NCBI GenBank assembly: GCA_035468355.1
Contig: DATITA010000079.1
Coordinates: 39,782 to 103,781 of the forward strand
Reading direction: 5' to 3'
Origin: DATKSS01 sp035468355
GTDB lineage: Bacteria > Chloroflexota > Dormibacteria > Dormibacterales > Dormibacteraceae
DNA length: 64,000 nt
This document shows positions 27,679-36,562 of this stretch, in pieces. The position numbers were made by a program, and so were the translations under genes. Numbering within the stretch: the stretch's first letter is position 1; each line of letters opens with the position of its first letter. The notes beneath the pieces were generated by a model. That model did not search any database. It saw only the letters and a list, made by a program, of their open reading frames with translations, and was not told where the DNA came from.

Positions 27679-28895
27679 CGCGCCGCCAGCAGCAGGCATT
27701 CGCGCGCGATGTCAGAGGAGGCGTAGGGATGCGCCATCTCCTCGGCCTTTCGCGACATGTCGCGCCAGGTCGGGCCGCCTTCAGCCAGGACCCTGACCTC
27801 GTCGAAGAGCTCGGGTTCTTTGGGCGCGAAAGCGCCGATCCCCGACTCGACCACGAAGTCGACGTTGGGTGACTCCTGGCCGGGCAGAAAGCCCGTGATG
27901 ATCAGCGGAAGGCTGGTGGCCAGGGCCTCGGCGATCGCTCCCGGCCCCGCCTTGGTCACCACGATGTCGCACGCGCGCATGAGCTCGGGCATGTAGTCGA
28001 CGAAGCCGAGGACGAGGGTTGGGGTCGAGAAGCGAACCTCCGAGAGGCGCTTGCGCAGCTTCTCGTTCCGACCGCAAACCACCACCAACTGCCACTGGTA
28101 CGGCTCCCAGGCCAGCGTTCGCACCTGGCGCTCGAGGTGGCCCACTCCGGCGCCGCCGCCCATCACCAGCACCGTGAACCTCTTCTCGTCGAGCCCGAAC
28201 CGGCGGCGCAGGGCGCGCTTCTCGCCGGGCGCCGGCGGGCGGAAGCGAAGGTCGACCGGCAGGCCCAGGAGCCTGACGCGGTCGGCCGGGACCCGCCGGC
28301 GCAGGGCGACCTTGCGGGCCAGCTCCGTGGGCGTGATCACCAGGTCCGCCTGGCTGAAGGTCCAACCGCGGTGGAAGTCGACCAGGTCGGTGATCACGGT
28401 CATCAACGCGCGAGGGCGACCGCTACGGCGGATCGCCTGGTGGCTGACGTGGTTGAGCATCGGATGGACCGATAGCACCACGTCTGGGTCGTGCCTTTCC
28501 AGCAGCTCGACGATCGAGTTGCGCACGCCGCGACCGAAGACGGCGCGGATGGCGGCGAAGGCGGCCTTGGTGTTGCTGGTGTGATACACGGCGCCCCAGG
28601 CGGTTCGAGAGCGGCGGATCAGGGGCGAGTAGAGCGAGGCTAGCCTCCTGACCACGGTCGGGCCCTGTCCGATCAAAGGGTCGGCCACGGTCACTATGCA
28701 CGTGCTATCGAGGAGCTTGAGCGCGTCGGTGAGCGCTTTGGCCGCGGCGCGATGGCCGCCTCCGGTGTCGCTGAAAAGGATCAGGACGCGCGGGGATCCG
28801 CCGGTCGGGGTTGGAAGTGGGGGCGGGCCCGGCTGTGAGCCGGGGGCCGCCGGCTCGGCTACTTGCGTCGCGCCGCGGCGCGGCGCGCGATCCAC
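27648..28895 (-). CDS. MGDG-synthase-like glycosyltransferase (GT28, MurG fold)
   Basis: A GT-B glycosyltransferase of the monogalactosyldiacylglycerol synthase/UgtP type, likely adding a sugar to diacylglycerol. The N-terminal domain has RVLILFSDTGGGHRAAAKAL and DPDVVLSVHPMLNH. The C-terminal nucleotide-sugar domain has VLVMGGGAGVGHLERQ, the acceptor loop VVTKAGPGAIAEALATSLP, and LPGQESPNVDFVV. A Pro-rich leader precedes the fold. The start is uncertain: GTG 28895 is chosen over GTG 28961, which would lie deeper in the cytochrome gene. Its end overlaps the helicase gene convergently by 31 bases. Confidence 0.87.
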   Translation of the reverse strand: MDRAPRRGATQVAEPAAPGSQPGPPPLPTPTGGSPRVLILFSDTGGGHRAAAKALTDALKLLDSTCIVTVADPLIGQGPTVVRRLASLYSPLIRRSRTAWGAVYHTSNTKAAFAAIRAVFGRGVRNSIVELLERHDPDVVLSVHPMLNHVSHQAIRRSGRPRALMTVITDLVDFHRGWTFSQADLVITPTELARKVALRRRVPADRVRLLGLPVDLRFRPPAPGEKRALRRRFGLDEKRFTVLVMGGGAGVGHLERQVRTLAWEPYQWQLVVVCGRNEKLRKRLSEVRFSTPTLVLGFVDYMPELMRACDIVVTKAGPGAIAEALATSLPLIITGFLPGQESPNVDFVVESGIGAFAPKEPELFDEVRVLAEGGPTWRDMSRKAEEMAHPYASSDIARECLLLAARYRASAQGSR

Positions 28896-29464
28896 CGCAT
28901 GTTGTACTGCGACAGGAGGAACGTCACGAAGATCATCGCGATGATGCCGAGGCTCACCCACAGGATCGTGCGCTTGGCGAGCTCGCCCGGGGAGAGCGGA
29001 GGGCTGCCGCCGGCCCGGTTCTGCTGGATGATGAAGGCGGCGAGATCCTTGACGTCCTGGTCGCTGAGGCTACTGTTCCCGCCCTTGGCCGGCATCGCCG
29101 CCTGCTTGGGGTCGCCCGCCTGCGGCGTCCGGCCGTTGGTGATGATCGAGATCAGGAAGGTGGCGTCGAGCGTATCGGGCACGCCCGGCAGCTTGTCGAT
29201 CGGATTGAGCACCGCGCCGATGCCTCCCTCGAGGTTGGCGCCATGGCAGGTCGCGCAGTTCTGTCCGTAGAGGGTCCCGCCGTGGGTGGGGTCGCCAGGC
29301 AGCGCGGTCGAGCCGGTGCGAGAGCCCGACGCGCCGGGTGAAGGGCTGGGGCTGCTGTCGGCCAGGGTGGAGAGCGCCGTCAGTCCCAGCACGGCCGGGA
29401 CGGCCAGGGCGACCAGCGCGGAGAGCCTGAAGCCTCGAGGTAGGCGGATGGCGGGCCGAATCAT
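28859..29464 (-). CDS. membrane-anchored monohaem cytochrome c
   Basis: A 201-residue c-type cytochrome. An N-terminal signal/anchor (LSALVALAVPAVLGLTALS) is followed by a Ser/Pro linker. The haem-binding motif is NCATCH (Cys70-His74), with the axial Met in QAAMPAKGG. The C-terminal membrane helix is ILWVSLGIIAMIFVTFLLS. It resembles the small cytochromes of quinol-cytochrome c reductase or oxidase modules in actinobacteria and Chloroflexota. I start at ATG 29464, where the signal peptide begins. The glycosyltransferase gene overlaps its 3' end. No other respiratory gene is nearby. Confidence 0.85.
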   Translation of the reverse strand: MIRPAIRLPRGFRLSALVALAVPAVLGLTALSTLADSSPSPSPGASGSRTGSTALPGDPTHGGTLYGQNCATCHGANLEGGIGAVLNPIDKLPGVPDTLDATFLISIITNGRTPQAGDPKQAAMPAKGGNSSLSDQDVKDLAAFIIQQNRAGGSPPLSPGELAKRTILWVSLGIIAMIFVTFLLSQYNMRWIARRAAARRK

Positions 29465-29628
29465 ACCTGCCCATATTGTCGGGCCTCGAGGCAGGTTGCC
29501 GCGGAGCTCGATCTGCCCGGGCGGCGCCTCCGGGCGGGAATAGCCGCGATGCGCGTAGGTTTTAACGGGTATGGCTTCCCGTCTGCCGGTCTCCCGTTCC
29601 GGGTTCGTCTGCGTCACTCGACGCTGGC

Positions 29629-30960
29629 TTGACGCGAGATCGGCCTACCGTGGCTGAGGTCACCGACACGATTCCTGACCGCCCTCTCCCCAGGCCGGAG
29701 CCGCGGGGATCCCAGAGGATCGCGGTCGTATCGATGCACACCTCGCCGACCGCGTCGCTGGGCAAGAACGCCAACGGCGGCCTCAACCTCTACGTCCGCG
29801 AGGTGGCAACCGCATTCAGCGAGCGCGGAATCGCGACCGACATCTTCACTCGACGCCAGTCGCGCGACGACCCGGAGGTCGAGCGTCTCGCCCCGCTCTC
29901 GCGGGTCATCTACATGCAGGCTGGGAACGGGCTGGACAAGTACTCCCTGTACGACCAGGTCCCGCACTTCGCGACGCGCATCCTCGATTTCGCCGCCGCG
30001 GAGGACATCTCGTACGACTTGCTGTTCTCCCACTACTGGCTGTCGGGCGAGGTGGCCTGCCTCCTGCGCCCGGAGCTGTCGGCCGCATGGGCGCACGTGG
30101 CGCATACGCTGGGTCTCGTCAAGAACCGCTCCCTCGCCACCGGGGCGCGGCCCGAACCTGGGCTTCGCATCCGCGTCGAAGGCGAGATCGCGCAGCAGGC
30201 GGACCTGCTCATCGCCTCGACCCAGGATGAGAGCGAGGACCTCACCGCGGCTTACGGCGCGCCGGCCGAGCGCGTCGTCGTGGTGCCCCCCGGCGTCGAC
30301 CTCGCGGCGTTCCAGCCCATCGACCGGCGGCACGCCCGCCGCAAGATCGGCTACGGCGATGAGCGCCTGCTCCTGTTCGTGGGACGCCTGGAGCGCCTCA
30401 AGGGCGTGGAGGTGGCGATTCGCGCCCTCGCGCTCCTGCGCGACCGCAAGCACGACGACGTCCGTCTCCTCATCCTCGGTGAGGACTCCCGCAACGGCGA
30501 GGAGAGCGAGAAGCGCCGCCTCAAGGCGATCGCGTCGGACCTTGGCGTGCGCGATCGTGTCGATTTCATCGGCTCGGTCGCTCACGACGACCTCCCGAGT
30601 TACTACGGGGCGGCCGACGTGTGCGTGATGCCGTCCTACAGCGAGTCGTTCGGACTCGTCGGGCTGGAGGCCCAGGCTTGCGGATGCCCGGTCGTGGCGG
30701 CCGACGTTTCGGGCCTGCGCTCGGTCGTCCGCGACGAGGTGAGCGGGTACCTCATCGACGGCCACGACCCGGCCGCTTACGCAGAGCGCATCGGGCGTCT
30801 TCTCGCCGACCCCCAGCTCGCCCAGCAGATGGGTCGGCGAGGCCGGCTTTTGGCGCAGCGCTTCTCCTGGTCACGCACCGCCGAAGGGCTGCAGGAGCTT
30901 TTCGAGGGTGTGACTGGAGACGCTCAGCTGCGAGTCCACGCCGGCGTCAGGCACGAATAG
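29629..30960 (+). CDS. GT4 glycosyltransferase (MshA / sucrose-phosphate-synthase-like)
   Basis: A 443-residue GT4 retaining glycosyltransferase. The N-terminal domain has VVSMHTSPTASLGKNANGGLNLYVREV, the donor/phosphate loop of MshA and sucrose-phosphate synthases. The C-terminal domain has FVGRLERLKGVEVAIRAL, PSYSESFGLVGLEAQACGCPVVA and GYLIDGHDP. MshA makes the GlcNAc-inositol-phosphate precursor of mycothiol, but the family is broad, so the product is not assigned. Starts: TTG 29629 or GTG 29650. Its 3' end overlaps the next gene convergently by 37 bases. Confidence 0.88.
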   Translation: MTRDRPTVAEVTDTIPDRPLPRPEPRGSQRIAVVSMHTSPTASLGKNANGGLNLYVREVATAFSERGIATDIFTRRQSRDDPEVERLAPLSRVIYMQAGNGLDKYSLYDQVPHFATRILDFAAAEDISYDLLFSHYWLSGEVACLLRPELSAAWAHVAHTLGLVKNRSLATGARPEPGLRIRVEGEIAQQADLLIASTQDESEDLTAAYGAPAERVVVVPPGVDLAAFQPIDRRHARRKIGYGDERLLLFVGRLERLKGVEVAIRALALLRDRKHDDVRLLILGEDSRNGEESEKRRLKAIASDLGVRDRVDFIGSVAHDDLPSYYGAADVCVMPSYSESFGLVGLEAQACGCPVVAADVSGLRSVVRDEVSGYLIDGHDPAAYAERIGRLLADPQLAQQMGRRGRLLAQRFSWSRTAEGLQELFEGVTGDAQLRVHAGVRHE

Positions 30961-32552
30961 GGGAACGAGGAGGGGTCGGGCCTGGTCAGCGCGGTGGGCC
31001 GCGTGCCGTCCGCATTCATCAGCCAGATCTGGCCCGCGTTCAAGAACGCTATCTGGTGACCGTCGGGTGAGGGCGCGGGCGACTGGACGTCGATGCCAGG
31101 CGCCGACGGCAGCCCGGCGGCCTCCGGGTTGATCGGCGCGGGCGGCGCTGCCACGCTCACCACCAGCGCTTTGTGCTGGGCCGCCCCCGGCGTGAGCGCC
31201 GCGGCGAATACGACGCTGTTGGAGTCCGGCATCCAGGTGGGCGCGGCGATGTCCCCGCTGGCCACGGTGACCGTCAAACCCGCGCTGGAGAAGGTGCGCA
31301 CGCGCAGTCGCAGCGTCGACAGATCGTGGCGCAGGTAGGCGATCCGGTTACCGGCGGGCGCCCACGCCACATCGCTCACCGGCCCCGTGTCGAGAGCGAG
31401 CTGATAGCGGGCGCGTAGGCCGACGTCGTAGCCCCAGATCTCATCGGGCGATGACGGGCTGATGAACGCAACCCTGAGCCCGTTAGGCCCGACCGACGCC
31501 TGTGCGACGTCGGTGGCGATGGCCTCGTCCTTGCCGTCGGCGCCCCGCCGGCGAAGAGTCCCGCCCTCGTCGATGTAGACATAGCCCATGCCCGCTGCGA
31601 GCGCCCCCGCCCACGGCGCGGTGAAGGTCAATGGGGCGACCCCGACGCCTGGCGTCAGCACGGACCAGGTGTCGCCGTCGCCCTGGACGATTAGGCGGTC
31701 CCCTGAGGGTGACCAGCTGAACGAGTGGACCGGCGAGGTGCCGTACAGCTGACGAGGAAAGCCGGAATCGTCGACGATCCACAGGGCGCCCGGCGACTGG
31801 TCGGCGTTTTGCGTCGAAAAAGCGATCCAGTGCCGCAGCGCTCGGGCGTTACCGGTGGTGAACGCGATCGATTGGTCGCGGTCGAGCTGGTTGCCATCGG
31901 CGTCGGTCGCGGCGATCTCGATTGAGAGCTGATAGGAGCTGTTGGGGGCAAGCAGCTCCGCAGGAGCGATGATGGCGCGCCGTCCGTCGGCAGGGTCGAG
32001 TCGCACGTCGAACGCCGTCGAGGGGTTGAGGCTCAGCGCCGACCTCAGGCTGACCGGGTCCATCTGGCGCGTGAAGTCGAGCGTCAGGTAAGCCGCGGGA
32101 TCGACGCCGGCGTCCTGGCTCGCCGGCGTGGAGCCGACGAGGCTGGGGGGCAGCTCGGTGACGAACGACCAGTGGTGTCGAAGCGTGTAAACGTTGCCGG
32201 CGACGTCGCGGTATCCCGCCTCAATGACGACCTGGTACGTCGTGTTGGTTCGGAGCGTGGGATGGTGGTAGACGAGCTGGCGGCGGTTGAGCCACCTGAC
32301 GTCTCCGGCGGTCGCGGGAATCAGGTGAAAGCGGCTCGCCACCGACGCCTGGTCGACGTCGTGGTCGAACGAGATGCGAACCGGCTCGGCGGTCGAGACG
32401 CCGATGCTTCCCCTCAGAGGCGAATATTCGATGATCTGCGCCGGGCTGCCGCCGCATGCGCTGAGAGGAATGATCGCCGAGCTCAATGCGCCGCCGAGCC
32501 ACAGGCACGCCTTGGCCCAGGTCGCTCGCGAACCTAACCGGCTGGAATCCAC
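30924..32552 (-). CDS. lipoprotein with Ig-like domains and a TolB-type beta-propeller
   Basis: A 542-residue exported protein. The N-terminal signal peptide ends in a lipobox (IPLSACGG, Cys33). Two Big-type/SbsA Ig-like domains follow (YSPLRGSIGVSTAEPVRISF and LPPSLVGSTPASQDAGVDPA), each ending in the FTT/FVT strand. Residues 240-540 form propeller blades with repeats such as FSWSPSGDRLIVQGD, VAWAPAGNRIAYLR and PSPDGHQIAFLNAGQIWLMNADG. It is probably a surface-anchored binding or structural protein. It precedes no obvious partner and converges with the glycosyltransferase gene. Confidence 0.8.
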   Translation of the reverse strand: MDSSRLGSRATWAKACLWLGGALSSAIIPLSACGGSPAQIIEYSPLRGSIGVSTAEPVRISFDHDVDQASVASRFHLIPATAGDVRWLNRRQLVYHHPTLRTNTTYQVVIEAGYRDVAGNVYTLRHHWSFVTELPPSLVGSTPASQDAGVDPAAYLTLDFTRQMDPVSLRSALSLNPSTAFDVRLDPADGRRAIIAPAELLAPNSSYQLSIEIAATDADGNQLDRDQSIAFTTGNARALRHWIAFSTQNADQSPGALWIVDDSGFPRQLYGTSPVHSFSWSPSGDRLIVQGDGDTWSVLTPGVGVAPLTFTAPWAGALAAGMGYVYIDEGGTLRRRGADGKDEAIATDVAQASVGPNGLRVAFISPSSPDEIWGYDVGLRARYQLALDTGPVSDVAWAPAGNRIAYLRHDLSTLRLRVRTFSSAGLTVTVASGDIAAPTWMPDSNSVVFAAALTPGAAQHKALVVSVAAPPAPINPEAAGLPSAPGIDVQSPAPSPDGHQIAFLNAGQIWLMNADGTRPTALTRPDPSSFPYSCLTPAWTRS

Positions 32553-32571
32553 CCGGTTAAGCGCCGCGCCC

Positions 32572-34089
32572 TCAGAGGTGCGACTTGAGGCGCGCCCTCA
32601 TCTCCTGCGCGAGCTGCTCCAGCCGCGAAGAGTCGACGAACAGCAGCGAGATGCTGGGGATCTGATCGATCGCCGCTTCGACGCCTGTGAGCGACGGGTC
32701 GGCGGCCCCGAGGATGTCTTTGACCTTGCGCGCGCGGTTCCCCAGCGCGTCCTCGGCCATCGCCTGGAGCTCGGAGGTGATCGTCGCCCAGTCGAGTTGA
32801 GGCCCGTCGGAGCGAGGCGGGGTGGTCGGCGCGACCGGCACCGACGGCGGGGTCGGCTGCGTGAAGGTGGAAAACGAGCTCGTCGGGATCTGCGCGGTCG
32901 GAGGCTCCGCCGGCATCACGGGCATCACGGGGACCGTGGGGCTGGTCGGGGCGACGATGGGCTCGGGCGCCGGAGCGCCTCCCGACGGCGCGGCCTGCGG
33001 GCCGCGGCCCTGCCTCTGAGCGCCGACGATTTCCGCCACGTCGAGAGGCGGGTGCTTGGTCGAATCAGCCGACTTCACCTCGATCATCGCGCCAGGGTCG
33101 TCGCAAAGCACAAGCGCCCGGTCCGGCTTGTCCGAGATGTCGCGCGACTCGCTGGTGTAAGCGCCGGCCAGCTCGCCCTCGGCGAGGATGATCACGCCCG
33201 TCCCCGCGCCTGAGCGGATCATGACGCTGCCACTGAACTTGCGGTCGCTGAGGAACTTGAGCAGCGCCTTCATGTCGACCCAGGCCGCGTACAGCTCGGT
33301 GTACATCGGCCGTGAGACGGCCAGCTCGTAGAGCCCGTCGATCAGCTCCGGTGAAAGGCCCACCACGTCGAGCACGCCGTGGCCGGCGGTGACGTCGTCG
33401 TTGAACATCTGCAGACCCTGCTTGCCGAGCACCAGGTTGCCGGCCTCGCCCGCGCCGTCGTACATGCACTCGAGGGCGGAGCCCTCACGGAACAGGATCA
33501 ACCCGGAGGCCTCATCGGTGAGCAGGCGCACGTAGCCGGTATATCCCTCCTTCTCGAGCGTGGTGATCAGGCGAGGGAAGTCCACGAAAGACGTCTTCAG
33601 CGAGTCGTAGATCACCTGCCCGGCGGGCACGGGGATAGGCTCGCGGCCGTGCTTCGGCTGCGGGCGGTGCTTCACGCCACGTCTCGGTTGGGGTGCTTCC
33701 ACCTTCTTCTCTGGTTCAGCATGAACTCTGTGCTCCGATTTTGCTTCGGGCGGTTTCTCAACCTGGGGTTCGGGAGCCGGGGGCTCGGAACCTGACTCGG
33801 CGGCCTGGACCAGCTCCGGGATGCCGGCCTTGACCGTCTCGTCGGCGGGAAGCTTGGCCTTGGCGTCGAAGTCGAAATCACCCCTGGTCCAGTGCAGTGC
33901 GCTGACCACGGCGTCGTCCCCGGCTTTCCCGTTGCCCTGCGCGTGGAACAGGTGGCCGAAGAGAAAGTAGAGCGCGGTCGACTGGCCGTTCCCATTCCGG
34001 ACGGTAAGGGTACCTGTCGACCGCTCACCCTGAGCGGCCTCCAGCAACGATCGAAGAGGGGTTTCGGCCAATGAGCCGTGTGGCTGCAC
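32572..34089 (-). CDS. DUF4388 (PatA-like) regulatory protein
   Basis: A 505-residue cytosolic protein. Residues 1-95 are a DUF4388 domain (GSLAETPLRSLLEAAQGERSTGTLTVR; LYFLFGHLFHAQG), common in gliding and signalling systems. Charged linker 100-155 follows. Residues 160-340 form a second sensor-like domain (GYTGYVRLLTDEASGLILFREGSALECMY; SGSVMIRSGAGTGVIILAEGELAGAYTS) that repeats the same fold theme. A Pro-rich linker and a 75-residue C-terminal helical domain end it. GTG 34089 follows an AGGAGAAG motif. The upstream 90 bases are a divergent promoter region shared with the phosphatase gene. Confidence 0.7.
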   Translation of the reverse strand: MQPHGSLAETPLRSLLEAAQGERSTGTLTVRNGNGQSTALYFLFGHLFHAQGNGKAGDDAVVSALHWTRGDFDFDAKAKLPADETVKAGIPELVQAAESGSEPPAPEPQVEKPPEAKSEHRVHAEPEKKVEAPQPRRGVKHRPQPKHGREPIPVPAGQVIYDSLKTSFVDFPRLITTLEKEGYTGYVRLLTDEASGLILFREGSALECMYDGAGEAGNLVLGKQGLQMFNDDVTAGHGVLDVVGLSPELIDGLYELAVSRPMYTELYAAWVDMKALLKFLSDRKFSGSVMIRSGAGTGVIILAEGELAGAYTSESRDISDKPDRALVLCDDPGAMIEVKSADSTKHPPLDVAEIVGAQRQGRGPQAAPSGGAPAPEPIVAPTSPTVPVMPVMPAEPPTAQIPTSSFSTFTQPTPPSVPVAPTTPPRSDGPQLDWATITSELQAMAEDALGNRARKVKDILGAADPSLTGVEAAIDQIPSISLLFVDSSRLEQLAQEMRARLKSHL

Positions 34090-34157
34090 GAGTCTTCTCC
34101 TGGGATCGGCCTTGCCCGATCGAGGGGATATAAGAGAAAGTTAGTATAGATATCGAG

Positions 34158-34847
34158 ATCAAAGCCGCGCGTCCGGAGCCTCCCGAGTTACCTCTCGCCA
34201 CCAAGCCATCCCCCGCTCGCCTGCTCCTGGTTCGCCACGGCCAATCTACCTGGAACCGCGAGCACCGCATCCAGGGCCAGCTCGATCCGCCACTCTCCGA
34301 GCAGGGCCGGCGGCAGGCCGAGCTGCTGGGCCGGCGGCTGGCCGGCAGGCATTGGGCCGGCTTTTACGCCAGCGACCTCAAGCGCGCATTCGAGACCGCG
34401 ACCATCCTGGGCCGGGCGATCGGAGTCGCCCCCGAGCCGCTGCCCTCGCTCCGGGAGATCTTTCTCGGCGAGTGGGAAGGCCTGCGCACCGAAGAGCTGG
34501 GGCAACGGTTCCCCGAAGCCTGGGCGGCCTGGGCCGACGAGCCCGACTGGGACCTCGTCTCGGGCGGCGAGGGAGCGGCGCTTTTCGAGTCGCGCATCTC
34601 GGCCGCGATCGAGGAGATCCTCAGTCGCCACCAGCACGGCGACGTCCTGGTGGTCACGCATGGGGGTGTGATCCAGGTCGCCTTGCATCGCGTCGTGGGC
34701 CGCGCGAACCGCGGGCTGTTCCCATTCAAGATCCAGAACGCCTCGCTGTCGGTGATCGAGAAGCGTGATGGCCGCCTCGTGATCGCGGGGGTCAACGACA
34801 TCGGCCACCTCGAGCCCGCGCTCGTGGTCGAGCCGGGCCCAGGATGA
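34158..34847 (+). CDS. histidine phosphatase family protein (ATC start proposed)
   Basis: A phosphoglycerate-mutase-like phosphatase of about 229 residues. The catalytic RHG motif is LLLVRHGQSTWNREHRIQG. The second Arg is in YASDLKRAFETATI, the Glu is in REIFLGEWEG and the second His is in VVTHGGVIQVALHR. No ATG, GTG or TTG exists in frame between an upstream TAA (34131) and the RHG motif. The only reasonable initiation codon is ATC, at 34158 (or 34152), lying 7 bases after a TATAGA hexamer. The 3' end overlaps the FemABX gene by 4 bases. Relatives include cobalamin and broad-specificity phosphatases. Confidence 0.85.
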   Translation: MKAARPEPPELPLATKPSPARLLLVRHGQSTWNREHRIQGQLDPPLSEQGRRQAELLGRRLAGRHWAGFYASDLKRAFETATILGRAIGVAPEPLPSLREIFLGEWEGLRTEELGQRFPEAWAAWADEPDWDLVSGGEGAALFESRISAAIEEILSRHQHGDVLVVTHGGVIQVALHRVVGRANRGLFPFKIQNASLSVIEKRDGRLVIAGVNDIGHLEPALVVEPGPG

Positions 34848-35815
34848 CGGCCGAGCCTGAGCGTTGGGACGCCGAGCTCGCTGAGAGGGCCAGCCCCGCG
34901 CCGCTGCTCCAGACGTGGGCATGGGGCGAGGTGCAGGCCCGCGCCGGGTGGAGCATCGAGCGGGTGCGCTTGCCGCACGGCGCCATGGCGAGCGTGCAGC
35001 TGCGGTCGGTGGGCCCGGTGCGCGAGGCCTACGTTCCGCGTGGCCCGGTGCCGGCGACCGCGGGGGCCATCGACGCGCTGGTCGCCTGGGCGGGCGGCGC
35101 GCGGATCTCTCGCCTCAGCATCGAACCCGAGGCCCCGGCCACCCTTGGCGAGGCACTCGCCGGCCACGGCTTCACAGCCACCAAGGCGATGCAGCCGCAG
35201 CACACGCGCATCATGGGTCTCCGCCCGGAAGCCGAGATGCTGGCCTCCTTCAAGCACGGCCGCCGCTACAACATCCGCGCCGGCCTGCGCCGCGGAGTGG
35301 TGGTAGAGGAGGGCAAGGATGCGGGCGAGCTCGCGCGCCAGTCGGCCGCGGTGGAGCGCAGGGAGTCGATCAGCCTGCCGGACCGCGGCTACTACCAACT
35401 CCTGCTCGACCTCCTTCCCTGGTGCAGAACCTACGTCGCGCGGGAGCCTCAGGGAAAGGAGGCGCTGGCGACCGTGCTGGTGGCTCGCCACGACGGGCGC
35501 GCGTACAGCCTGTTCGCCGGCCGCAGCGGTGCGAAGCCCGAGCTCATGGGCAACGACCTCGCGTGGTGGTCGGCGATCACGTCGGCGAGCGCCGGCGGCT
35601 GCCGGGACTTCGACTTCTGGGGGATCCCGTCGCCTGACGCGGGCCCAGACCACCCGTGGCGCGGGCTCGGTTCCTTCAAGGCGGAGTTCGGCGGCGAGGA
35701 GGTGGCTTATACCGGGGCGTGGGAGCTCGTGCTGTCAGTCACGGGCGCCCGGCTGGTCACCCTCGAACGGAAGGCCCGGGCATACGTTCGGGGCTTGAAA
35801 CGCAACATCTCCTAA
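34844..35815 (+). CDS. FemABX-type peptidyltransferase
   Basis: A 323-residue protein with two GNAT-like halves as in FemX/FemABX, which use aminoacyl-tRNA to add amino acids to lipid II. Family motifs include LLQTWAWGEVQARAGW at the N-terminus, FKHGRRYNIRAGLRRGVVV in the middle, and DFDFWGIPSP...GLGSFKAEFGGEEV near the end. The gene overlaps the phosphatase gene by 4 bases. Together with the Lys/Orn-type MurE in this window it suggests a peptidoglycan with an interpeptide bridge. Confidence 0.87.
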   Translation: MTAEPERWDAELAERASPAPLLQTWAWGEVQARAGWSIERVRLPHGAMASVQLRSVGPVREAYVPRGPVPATAGAIDALVAWAGGARISRLSIEPEAPATLGEALAGHGFTATKAMQPQHTRIMGLRPEAEMLASFKHGRRYNIRAGLRRGVVVEEGKDAGELARQSAAVERRESISLPDRGYYQLLLDLLPWCRTYVAREPQGKEALATVLVARHDGRAYSLFAGRSGAKPELMGNDLAWWSAITSASAGGCRDFDFWGIPSPDAGPDHPWRGLGSFKAEFGGEEVAYTGAWELVLSVTGARLVTLERKARAYVRGLKRNIS

Positions 35816-35832
35816 CAATCCTTCAATTCAGT

Positions 35833-35838
35833 TAGGAT
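35833..35838 (+). promoter_or_regulatory. -10 element of the Glu-receiver response regulator
   Basis: TAGGAT ends 7 bases before ATG 35846, with no separate Shine-Dalgarno at a usable distance. Confidence 0.45.
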
Positions 35839-35845
35839 GGAAGGC

Positions 35846-36562
35846 ATGGTGGTGGCCGATGGCGCCCGCAAGGTTCTCGTAGTCGATCCCGACCAAGCGG
35901 TACGGCGCGAGGTCAAGAATGCGTGCGAGCAGGACGGATACCAGGTGATCGAGGCCGACAGCGTCGCGGAGGCCCTGAAACAGATCGAGCACTCGCGCCC
36001 GAACGTGGTCCTGCTCGAGGTGACCCTGCCCGACGGAGCGGGGTTCGACGTCTGCCGCGAGCTGCGCAAGATCGACCAGGCGGTGCCCGTGATCATGATG
36101 AGCAGCAGGTCGGACGAGATCGACGTCGTGGTCGCACTCGAGATCGGCGCGGATGACTACGTCGGCAAACCGCTGCGCCTGCGCGAGCTGGTGGCCCGTA
36201 TGACGGCGCACCTGCGCCGGACGAGGTTCGAGTCATCCGACGCGATGCGCAGCCGGCTCGAGTTCCGGGATTTGGTGATCGACGTCAACGAGAGGCGCAC
36301 TTACAAGTCGGGCAAGGAGGTCGAGCTCACGCACACCGAGTTCGACCTGCTCACGTTCCTCGCCAGCAACGCCGGAAAGGTGCTGAGCCGCGAGAAGATC
36401 CTGAACTCGATCTGGGGCTACGAGTATCCGATCGAGACCCGCGTCATCGACGTCCACATCCGCAATCTGCGCCGGAAGATCGAGACGCAGCCTTCCCGTC
36501 CCTACTACATCCTGGCCGTGCCGGGAATCGGCTACCGCTTCACGAACGCGCGACCTGCTTAG
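35846..36562 (+). CDS. OmpR/PhoB-type response regulator with Glu at the phosphoacceptor site
   Basis: A 238-residue winged-helix regulator. In the receiver domain the acidic pocket is DPD (Asp14, Asp16), but the phosphoacceptor position is Glu58 (NVVLLEVTLPDGAGFDV) where LLDLxLP is expected. Ser86 (MMSSRSD) and Lys108 (ADDYVGKP) are kept. The DNA-binding domain is intact (VELTHTEFDLLTFLASNAGKVLSREKIL; VDVHIRNLRRKIE; GIGYRF). A Glu here often mimics phosphorylation, so it may be constitutively active. No kinase gene is adjacent. Start chosen at 35846 from the -10 spacing; ATG 35837 would add three residues. Confidence 0.92.
   Translation: MVVADGARKVLVVDPDQAVRREVKNACEQDGYQVIEADSVAEALKQIEHSRPNVVLLEVTLPDGAGFDVCRELRKIDQAVPVIMMSSRSDEIDVVVALEIGADDYVGKPLRLRELVARMTAHLRRTRFESSDAMRSRLEFRDLVIDVNERRTYKSGKEVELTHTEFDLLTFLASNAGKVLSREKILNSIWGYEYPIETRVIDVHIRNLRRKIETQPSRPYYILAVPGIGYRFTNARPA

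Noticed and set aside
29465..29628. TTGACG near 29628 as a -35 box for the glycosyltransferase
   Set aside because: No -10 hexamer lies at 16-18 bases; the fit is no better than chance.
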